Shown: piece after piece, positions 6,986 to 12,549 of the stretch
Position numbering within the stretch: position 1 is the stretch's first letter
Layout of the letters: every line of letters begins with the position of its first letter
Assembly: GCA_005789975.1 (NCBI GenBank)
Contig: SXWC01000130.1
Location: 1-12,549, forward strand
Direction of reading: 5' to 3'
DNA length: 12,549 bases
Source of the DNA: Planctomycetaceae bacterium
GTDB lineage: Bacteria > Planctomycetota > Planctomycetia > Pirellulales > UBA1268
The notes under the pieces: model-generated
The model's database searches: none
What the model saw: only the letters and a program-made list of their open reading frames with translations
What the model was told of the DNA's origin: nothing
Made by a program: the position numbers and the translations under genes

Positions 6986-7140
6986 CGTATTTCCTCTCAT
7001 GAGAACGATTCGATGGGACGGTTGTGCTTTTCAAAAGCGGAACCCGGCGAAGCCTAGCATGTCGGCTTGCGATCCGTCTTTCCGGGTCGGCGGGGATCGC
7101 CGCAGCGGAAGCAGCAGGAGCGGACTTGCTCCAGAGGCTC
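6986..7140 (-). promoter_or_regulatory. Intergenic region, cstA 3' end to NTF2-like gene
   Basis: Read on the minus strand. Near cstA, an inverted repeat GCGATCC (7069-7075 / 7094-7100) with an 18-base loop and a smaller GGAGC/GCTCC stem (7117-7121 / 7128-7132) could help end the cstA transcript; neither is followed by a T-run. Further on, a 13-base palindrome GCTTTTGAAAAGC (7038-7026) contains TTGAAA, a good match to a sigma-70 -35. A loose -10 (TCGAAT, about 7013-7008) follows at 15 bp spacing. Ribosome binding site GAGAGGAA is at 6998-6991. Promoter assignment is tentative. Confidence 0.3.
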
Positions 7141-8928
7141 TTATCCGCCCGAGGCGGCGAGGTCTGGATGCAGCGGGATCAGGGACCGACGTTCCGGCGG
7201 GGTGCCTCCGTCGGCGAGTGCCCGGAGCGCCTCCAGGAGCATCACGGCCGCGAGGCCGAGCAGCACCACGCCCGCCCATGGGACCGGGTCAGCCGGCAGC
7301 ATCCAACCGTCGGAATCGTGAAACCGCGGCAGGGTGATCGAGACCAGCGCCCAGGTGCTCATCACATACATGAAAGCCGTCGGCAGGCCGGTCACGAGCC
7401 AGACCCATGTCTCACGTCGCGTCCGCCAGAGCCACACGGTCACCCCGAGGAGCGTGAGCGCGGCGAGGAGTTGGTTGCTCGCCCCGAACAGGCTCCAGAA
7501 GAGCTTCCAGGCGGGCACCGCATTGCCATTGGCATCGAGATTCGGCCGGAGGAGGAACAAAAGCGGCACGCCCGCCGTGAGGCCCGTGCCCAGCCAGCCC
7601 CCCACGCGGCCCTGGAGGCCGGTGAGTTCCTGCACGATGTAGCGGCCGAGCCGGGTGCAGACGTCGAGGGTGTCGTAGACGAACGTCGTGAACGCCATGA
7701 GCGCGAACGACACTCCGATCGTCGCCGGCACACCGAGGATCTCGAGGAACTGTCCCATTCCGAGGGCGTAGACGAAGTTGGGCGATTGCCTCGTGAGCGG
7801 ATCGTCGCCGGTGAGCACCATCACGCAGCACAGGCTGACGACCGCCACCATCGCCTCGAGAAGCATCGTGCCGTAGCCGATCGGTCGGGCGTCGGTCTCC
7901 CGGCGGAGCTGCTTGCTGGTGGTGCCCGAGGCGATCAGCGAGTGAAAGCCCGAGCAGGCGCCGCAGGCGATCGTGATGAAGAGCATCGGCACGACGCTCT
8001 GTCCGTTGGCCGCCTGCCAGCCGGTGAACGCCGGGTAGCGGATCGTCGAGTCGCCGCCGAAGACCCCGGCCAGGGCGGAGTCGCTCGCAACCAGCCCGAC
8101 CGCCGCTCCGGCGAGGGCCACGTAGAGAAAACAGCCGCCGAGATGGCCACGCGGCTGGAGCAGGAGCCACATCGGCACCATCGCCGCCACCAGGCAGTAG
8201 CCGAGCAGCAACACACCCCAGATTTTCTGCGCGGTCATGTCGCTGACATGGAGCGTCTGGCCGAGATCGAAGGGGATGTGCTGGCCGCCCCAGATCGCCA
8301 CCCCGACGAGCGGCAGGAAGATCGCAGTGGCCAGCCCGAGCGGCAGCCGGCCGCGGCGCATGCAGAGCCCCATGATGATCGGCAGCACGAGGTAGAGCAG
8401 GCTCGACGTGGCGATCCCACCGCCCGAGACGCTCTCGCCGTTGTCGAGCACTTGTCGGCCCACGAAGCTCTGGGCGGTGATGTCCGTGAAGGCCACGATG
8501 ATGTAGACCAGCGCGATCCAGACGAAGGCCAGGAAGAGCAGGTAGGCCCGGCGGCTCATGTGGTCGCGGACCAGCTCGGCGATCGAGCGGGCCTTGTGGC
8601 GGATGGAGGCGACGAGCGCGGCGAAGTCATGCACGCCGCCGATGAAGATGCTGCCGGCAAGGATCCACACCAGGGCCGGCAGCCAGCCGAAGGCGACGCC
8701 GGCGAGAATCGGTCCGACGATCGGACCGGCCGCCGCGATCGCGGAAAAGTGCTGCCCGAGCAGGAGCTGTGGCGGGATCGGCTCGTAGTCGACGTCGTCG
8801 CGGAGCGTGACGGCCGGGGTGGGGGCGGAGGAATCCAGGCGGAAGAGCCGGGCCAGCAGGCCGCCGTAGACGCGGTAGGCGACCAAGAGGACGACGGCGC
8901 TCGGCAGGAGGACGGTGAGAAGGCTCAT
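7141..8928 (-). CDS. cstA: Carbon starvation protein CstA (pyruvate/peptide transporter)
   Basis: Polytopic inner-membrane transporter of the CstA/BtsT family, whose studied members take up pyruvate or peptides when carbon is short. It has 595 residues with more than a dozen hydrophobic segments, shorter than E. coli CstA (about 700) but usual for many bacteria. Family motifs: [20 protein letters not shown] (58-77), GGVHDF (97-102), [16 protein letters not shown] segment (320-330) with [10 protein letters not shown] (332-341), and [18 protein letters not shown] (477-494) in the C-terminal domain. The start at 8928 ([15 protein letters not shown]) places the first helix at the N-terminus as in relatives. 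The same frame is open to 9765, but that part is antisense to trxB. No clear Shine-Dalgarno. It is divergent from trxB-pfkA-acs. A choice between pyruvate and peptide as substrate is not possible from sequence. Confidence 0.93.
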   Translation of the reverse strand: MSLLTVLLPSAVVLLVAYRVYGGLLARLFRLDSSAPTPAVTLRDDVDYEPIPPQLLLGQHFSAIAAAGPIVGPILAGVAFGWLPALVWILAGSIFIGGVHDFAALVASIRHKARSIAELVRDHMSRRAYLLFLAFVWIALVYIIVAFTDITAQSFVGRQVLDNGESVSGGGIATSSLLYLVLPIIMGLCMRRGRLPLGLATAIFLPLVGVAIWGGQHIPFDLGQTLHVSDMTAQKIWGVLLLGYCLVAAMVPMWLLLQPRGHLGGCFLYVALAGAAVGLVASDSALAGVFGGDSTIRYPAFTGWQAANGQSVVPMLFITIACGACSGFHSLIASGTTSKQLRRETDARPIGYGTMLLEAMVAVVSLCCVMVLTGDDPLTRQSPNFVYALGMGQFLEILGVPATIGVSFALMAFTTFVYDTLDVCTRLGRYIVQELTGLQGRVGGWLGTGLTAGVPLLFLLRPNLDANGNAVPAWKLFWSLFGASNQLLAALTLLGVTVWLWRTRRETWVWLVTGLPTAFMYVMSTWALVSITLPRFHDSDGWMLPADPVPWAGVVLLGLAAVMLLEALRALADGGTPPERRSLIPLHPDLAASGG

Positions 8929-9054
8929 GCGGACGGGGTCCGGAGTTTGAAGGGACGGGTTTCCGCAGCCGCCGGGAACGGGTACATCATGACTCTTTTG
9001 CGGGCCGCCGTCGACGCGACGGGGCGGGGCCGCGTCCTCATCCGGGAGCCTTTC
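8929..9054. promoter_or_regulatory. Divergent control region between cstA and trxB-pfkA-acs
   Basis: This 126-bp stretch must carry promoters for both directions unless they lie in coding sequence. Visible elements are GGGAAC (8974-8979), which resembles an ECF-type -35 on the plus strand but has no convincing partner; an inverted repeat GACGCG (9013-9018) / CGCGTC (9031-9036) with a 12-base GC loop; and the trxB ribosome binding site GGGAG (9044-9048), 6 bases before the ATG. An in-frame ATG at 8989 upstream of trxB is not preferred. Confidence 0.35.
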
Positions 9055-10113
9055 ATGTCGTCCACGCTCGAGCACCTCGTGATCATCGGCAGCGGCCCGG
9101 CCGGATGGTCGGCTGCGACCTACGCCGCCCGCGCGCAACTCAAGCCGCTCGTCTTCGAGGGGGCGATCTCGGAGAAGAACCGGATGGCGGGCACGCTGCC
9201 GCTGGGCCAGCTCGCGCTCACCACCGAAGTGGAAAACTACGCCGGCTTCCCCGCGGGCAACCTCGGCCTGTTCCTCGACTCCGCACTGCCCAAGGAACGG
9301 CGGATGATGATGGCGCCCCACGAGGGGCACGGCGTGACGGGCCCGGAGCTCATGGAGCTGATGCGGCAGCAGGCGGTCAACTTCGGCACAAGGATCGTCA
9401 CCGACGACATCGCGAGGGTCGATTTCTCGAAGCGGCCGTTTGTGCTCGAGCCCTGCGCCGGGCCGCCGGTACACGCAAAGTGCGTGATCGTGGCGACGGG
9501 CGCGAGTGCCAACTGGCTCGGGCTGCCGAGCGAGGAGCGGTTCAAGAATCGCGGAGTGAGCGCCTGCGCCGTCTGCGACGGCGCGCTGCCGCGGTTTCGC
9601 AACAAGCCGATCGTGGTCGTCGGCGGCGGCGACTCCGCCGTCGAGGAGGCGACCTACCTTTCCAAGTTCGCCAGCACCGTCCATCTGGTGCATCGCCGCG
9701 ACGAGCTCCGAGCCAGCAAGATCATGGCCACCCGGGCGTTGGAAAACCCGAAGATCAAGATTCACTTCAACTCAGGGCTCGCCGAGGTGATCGGCGACGA
9801 TGCCGCCGGCGTGACGGGCGTGCGGCTGGTGGGCACGGTCGATGCCGGCCACGAGACACGACTCGACGCGGCGGGCGTGTTTCTCGCCATCGGCCACACG
9901 CCCAACACCGCCTTCCTCGACGGCCAGCTGGAGCTGACGCCGAAGAAATACATCGTCTGGAAGCGGCACTTCCGCACCGCCACGAGCGTGGAGGGGGTGT
10001 TTGCGGCGGGGGACGTCGCCGACGACTACTATCGGCAGGCGATCTCGGCTGCCGGCACGGGCTGCATGTCGGCCCTCGACGCCGAGCGCTGGCTCGCCGA
10101 ACACGGTGAATGA
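9055..10113 (+). CDS. trxB: Thioredoxin reductase (NADPH, FAD), with an internal insertion
   Basis: Cytoplasmic flavoenzyme that moves electrons from NADPH through FAD and a redox-active disulfide to thioredoxin. In its 352 residues: FAD-binding GSGPAG (12-17), the [11 protein letters not shown] segment (56-66), ATGAS (147-151), the active-site CAVC (171-174, in ACAVCDG), the NADPH-binding [10 protein letters not shown] (190-199) and [10 protein letters not shown] (213-222), AIGHTPNT (278-285), and the closing FAD motif [16 protein letters not shown]. All catalytic elements are present. Compared with the E. coli enzyme (about 320 residues), an extra segment of about 25 residues sits between NYAGFP and TGPELM (about 68-93), containing [16 protein letters not shown]. 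The start at 9055 is supported by GGGAG 6 bases upstream. First gene of a tight cluster with pfkA and acs. Confidence 0.95.
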   Translation: MSSTLEHLVIIGSGPAGWSAATYAARAQLKPLVFEGAISEKNRMAGTLPLGQLALTTEVENYAGFPAGNLGLFLDSALPKERRMMMAPHEGHGVTGPELMELMRQQAVNFGTRIVTDDIARVDFSKRPFVLEPCAGPPVHAKCVIVATGASANWLGLPSEERFKNRGVSACAVCDGALPRFRNKPIVVVGGGDSAVEEATYLSKFASTVHLVHRRDELRASKIMATRALENPKIKIHFNSGLAEVIGDDAAGVTGVRLVGTVDAGHETRLDAAGVFLAIGHTPNTAFLDGQLELTPKKYIVWKRHFRTATSVEGVFAAGDVADDYYRQAISAAGTGCMSALDAERWLAEHGE

Positions 10114-10116
10114 ACC

Positions 10117-11262
10117 ATGACACGCAGGCCGACGATCGGCATTCTCACCGGTGGTGGCGACTGTCCGGGGCTCAACGCCGTCATCCGGGCGGCCACGAAG
10201 TCGGCCAATCGGCTCGGCTACGACTGCATCGGCTTCCTGCGGGGCTACGAGGGGCTCGTCGAGCCCGTCAGCTACATGCCGCTCGATGCCCAAAACACCG
10301 CCGGCATCCTCATGCAGGGCGGCACGATCCTCGGATCCACCAACAAGGGCCGGTTCACCTCGCTCGTGGGTGAAGGGCAGCGGGTGCGGATCGACCCCGA
10401 CCTGCTCGCGGAGGTGGCGATCACGGTGAAGCGGCTCGCGCTCACCGGCCTGATCTGCGTGGGGGGCGACGGCTCGCTCGGCATCGCAGCGCAGTTTCAG
10501 GAGCGGGGCATCCCGGTGGTGGGCGTGCCCAAGACGATTGACAACGACCTCGGTGCGACGGCCTTCACGTTTGGATTCGATTCGGCGGTGGCCACGGCGA
10601 CCGATGCGCTCGACCGACTGCACACGACCGCCGCCAGCCACGAGCGGGTCATGGTGCTCGAGGTGATGGGACGTCACGCCGGCTGGATCGCACTGCACGC
10701 CGGCATCGCGGGCGGCGGCGACGTGATCCTGCTCCCGGAGATTCCCTGGACGTTCGAGAACGTCTGCCGCAAGGTGGTCGAACGCGACAGCCAGGGGAAG
10801 CGGTTCACGCTCATCGTCGTGGCGGAGGGGGCCCGCGCACCCGGCGGGGGGCTGGTGCACGACGGCAACGGCGACGGTGCGGGCCAGGTGAAGCTCGGCG
10901 GAATCGGCGAGATCGTGTGTCGCGAGGTCGCGGCCCGGCTCGGCCGCGAGGCGCGCACGGTCGTGCTCGGGCATCTTCAGCGCGGCGGCACGCCCACCCC
11001 CTTCGACCGCATGCTGGCGACCGAGTTTGGAGCCCATGCCGTGCGGCTGGTGCACCAGGGCCGCTTCGGCGAGATGGTCTGCTACCGGCCGCCGGACATC
11101 ACCAGCGTGCCGATCGCCGAGGCCATCGGGAGGCTCTCGACCGTCGATCCGCACGGCTCCGCCGTGCAGGCGGCCCGTGCGCTTGGCATCGGCTTCGGTG
11201 ATGATGAAGATGGCCGGGGGTTCGACGAGGGCAGGAGCATCGGGCCGAGAGCGACGGCCTAA
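10117..11262 (+). CDS. pfkA: 6-phosphofructokinase (group III-like PFK-A)
   Basis: Phosphorylates fructose 6-phosphate to fructose 1,6-bisphosphate. It has 381 residues against about 320 for E. coli PfkA. Motifs: [10 protein letters not shown] (11-20, phosphoryl-donor loop), GGDGS (116-120), PKTIDND (138-144) with catalytic Asp142, MGRHAGW (184-190) and [13 protein letters not shown] (286-298). The donor-specificity positions equivalent to E. coli Gly104 and Gly124 are Gly119 and Lys139. Gly at the first favours ATP, while Lys at the second is usual in PPi-dependent and mixed 'group III' enzymes, so the donor is best called probably ATP, PPi not excluded. The last 20 or so residues are charged and low in complexity. 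The start is 3 bp after the trxB stop, with GGTGA (10105-10109) as ribosome binding site inside trxB, which suggests translational coupling. Confidence 0.93.
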   Translation: MTRRPTIGILTGGGDCPGLNAVIRAATKSANRLGYDCIGFLRGYEGLVEPVSYMPLDAQNTAGILMQGGTILGSTNKGRFTSLVGEGQRVRIDPDLLAEVAITVKRLALTGLICVGGDGSLGIAAQFQERGIPVVGVPKTIDNDLGATAFTFGFDSAVATATDALDRLHTTAASHERVMVLEVMGRHAGWIALHAGIAGGGDVILLPEIPWTFENVCRKVVERDSQGKRFTLIVVAEGARAPGGGLVHDGNGDGAGQVKLGGIGEIVCREVAARLGREARTVVLGHLQRGGTPTPFDRMLATEFGAHAVRLVHQGRFGEMVCYRPPDITSVPIAEAIGRLSTVDPHGSAVQAARALGIGFGDDEDGRGFDEGRSIGPRATA

Positions 11263-11275
11263 GGAGCGATCGATC

Positions 11276-12549
11276 ATGGCGGAGACATCGGGCGGGGACG
11301 GCAAGGTTGCCAGCGTGATGCAGGAGACGCGGGTCTTTCCCCCGTCGGCGGAGTTCTCCCGGAGAGCCCGGATCGGATCGCTCGAGGAGTATCGCCGGCT
11401 CTATGACGAGGCTGCCCGCGACACCGAGGGTTTCTGGCATGCACGGGCGCAGCAACTGCCGTGGGCCAAGCCTTACACGAAGGTGCTCGACTGGCGGCCC
11501 CCCGTCGCCCGCTGGTTTGTGGACGGCCAGACCAACGCCTCGGCGGCGTGTCTCGACCACCAGATCGCGGCCGGCCGCGGCGACAAGCCGGCGCTCGTCT
11601 GGGTCGGCGAGCCGACCGGCGAGCGGCGCACCTTCACCTACCGGGAACTGCAAGCCGAGGTCTGCCGGCTCGCCGCCGGACTGATGAAACTGGGGGTGAA
11701 GCAGGGGGACGTCGTCTCGATCTACATGCCGATGACTCCCGAGCTGGTGATCGCGATGCTCGCCTGCGCCAGGATCGGTGCCGTGCATTCGGTGATCTTC
11801 GGCGGATTCTCGAGCGAGGCGATCGCCGACCGCAATCACGATGCCCGGGCGGTCGCGGTGATCACGGCCGACGGCGGCTGGCGGCGGGGCTCGCAGTTGG
11901 GCCTCAAGAAGAACGTCGACATGGCGCTCGCATCGACGTCGCACCCGGCCACCACCGTGGAACACGTGGTCGTGCTCAAGCGAACGGGCCAGCCGGTCGA
12001 GATGGTTCCCGGCCGCGACATCTGGTGGCACGACGTCGTTGCCGGCATGCCATCCGACACACCCGCCGTGCCGCTCGATTCCGAGTCCCCGCTGTTCATC
12101 CTCTACACGAGCGGCTCGACCGGGAAACCGAAGGGCATCAAGCACACGACCGCCGGCTACATCCTCTGGGCCAAGACCACCGCGGAGTGGGTCTTCGACC
12201 TGAGGGAAGACGATCTTTTCTGGTGCACGGCCGACTGTGGATGGATCACCGGCCACAGTTACGTGACCTACGGTCCCCTGGCTGCCGGGGCGAGCATCCT
12301 GATCTACGAGGGAGCCCCCAACGCCCCGCACGAGGGGCGGTTCTGGGAGATCATCGAGCAGGAGAAGCCGACGATCTTCTACACCGCCCCCACCGCGATT
12401 CGTTCCTTCATGAAGTGGGGCATGCAGCACATCGACGGCCGTGACCTGTCGAGCCTGCGGCTGCTGGGCACGGTCGGCGAGGGGATCAATCCCGAGGCAT
12501 GGATGTGGTATCACGAGGTGATCGGCGGCAAACGCTGTCCGATCGTCGA
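11276..12549 (+). CDS. acs: Acetyl-CoA synthetase (AMP-forming), 3'-truncated
   Basis: Activates acetate with ATP and CoA to acetyl-CoA through an acetyl-adenylate; cytoplasmic. It starts at ATG 11276 with AAGGAG (11261-11266) 9 bases upstream, overlapping the pfkA stop. 424 residues are visible before the window ends, out of about 650. Seen: the N-terminal ACAS segment ([20 protein letters not shown], 35-54), [19 protein letters not shown] (168-186, CoA-side region), LKKNVDMAL (210-218), the phosphate loop [11 protein letters not shown] (277-287), [15 protein letters not shown] (315-329), YTAPTAIR (369-376) and [14 protein letters not shown] (396-409). The motif normally read GEPINPEAW has Gly403 in place of Pro. 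The regulatory acetylated lysine lies in the missing C-terminal part. Third gene of the trxB-pfkA-acs cluster. Confidence 0.95.
   Translation, partial: MAETSGGDGKVASVMQETRVFPPSAEFSRRARIGSLEEYRRLYDEAARDTEGFWHARAQQLPWAKPYTKVLDWRPPVARWFVDGQTNASAACLDHQIAAGRGDKPALVWVGEPTGERRTFTYRELQAEVCRLAAGLMKLGVKQGDVVSIYMPMTPELVIAMLACARIGAVHSVIFGGFSSEAIADRNHDARAVAVITADGGWRRGSQLGLKKNVDMALASTSHPATTVEHVVVLKRTGQPVEMVPGRDIWWHDVVAGMPSDTPAVPLDSESPLFILYTSGSTGKPKGIKHTTAGYILWAKTTAEWVFDLREDDLFWCTADCGWITGHSYVTYGPLAAGASILIYEGAPNAPHEGRFWEIIEQEKPTIFYTAPTAIRSFMKWGMQHIDGRDLSSLRLLGTVGEGINPEAWMWYHEVIGGKRCPIV

Noticed and set aside
2293..6992. Shared ATCGTATTT at 2293-2301 and 6984-6992
   Set aside because: The second copy overlaps the start codon and spacer of the NTF2-like gene and lacks the dyad partner, so it is probably coincidence.
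7024..9054. Long plus-strand open frame antisense to cstA that runs into trxB
   Set aside because: It is in frame with trxB but its sequence is rich in His, Arg, Glu and Gln typical of GC-rich antisense frames. The opposite strand encodes an unmistakable CstA, and trxB has its own ribosome binding site at 9044.
8929..9765. N-terminal extension of the cstA frame across trxB
   Set aside because: Antisense to the conserved first two thirds of trxB, with no transmembrane or family character; CstA proteins start at the hydrophobic helix encoded at 8928.
9772..12514. Two long minus-strand open frames opposite pfkA and acs
   Set aside because: Compositional shadows. The plus strand shows complete PFK and Acs motifs in frame with good ribosome binding sites.

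Overview
This GC-rich, gene-dense window looks like ordinary chromosome from a member of the Planctomycetota, probably a Pirellulales-like lineage. That assignment is an inference. It rests on the BBP2-type porin, a PF13557-type 'transporter' barrel, a thioredoxin reductase with an extra segment I associate with this phylum, and a lysine/arginine-rich histone-like protein. I see no rRNA, tRNA, CRISPR array, insertion sequence, integrase, phage gene or attachment site.

Left part (1-7000), mostly envelope and hypothetical genes on alternating strands. A 5'-truncated M20 amidohydrolase (ends 869) meets a convergent gene for a membrane-anchored TAXI/NMT1-like solute-binding protein (873-2258, minus). 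Divergent from it, across 208 bp holding an AT-rich palindrome, is a cytosolic-looking parallel beta-helix protein (2467-3426, plus). Then come an outer-membrane barrel (3450-4280, minus), the histone-like protein (4507-4938, plus), a BBP2 porin (5064-6473, plus) and a secreted NTF2/SnoaL-like protein (6500-6985, minus).

Right part (7141-end), central carbon and redox metabolism. cstA, a pyruvate/peptide transporter (7141-8928, minus), is divergent from a tight cluster trxB-pfkA-acs (9055 to the window end, plus). The cluster gaps are 3 and 13 bp, and the ribosome binding site of each downstream gene sits at the 3' end of the gene before it. It joins thioredoxin reduction, the committed step of glycolysis and acetate activation. 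With the cstA carbon-scavenging transporter across one 126-bp intergenic region, coordinated control by carbon or redox state is plausible but not shown.

No clearly new system was found. The points most worth a second look are the orphan TAXI protein with a cytoplasmic tail and a palindromic operator candidate, the roughly 25-residue insertion in TrxB, the histone-like protein, the 22-residue repeat in the beta-helix protein, the Gly/Lys specificity pair in PfkA and a Gly-for-Pro change in the Acs nucleotide-binding motif. Long ORFs antisense to these genes are treated as GC-rich shadows.
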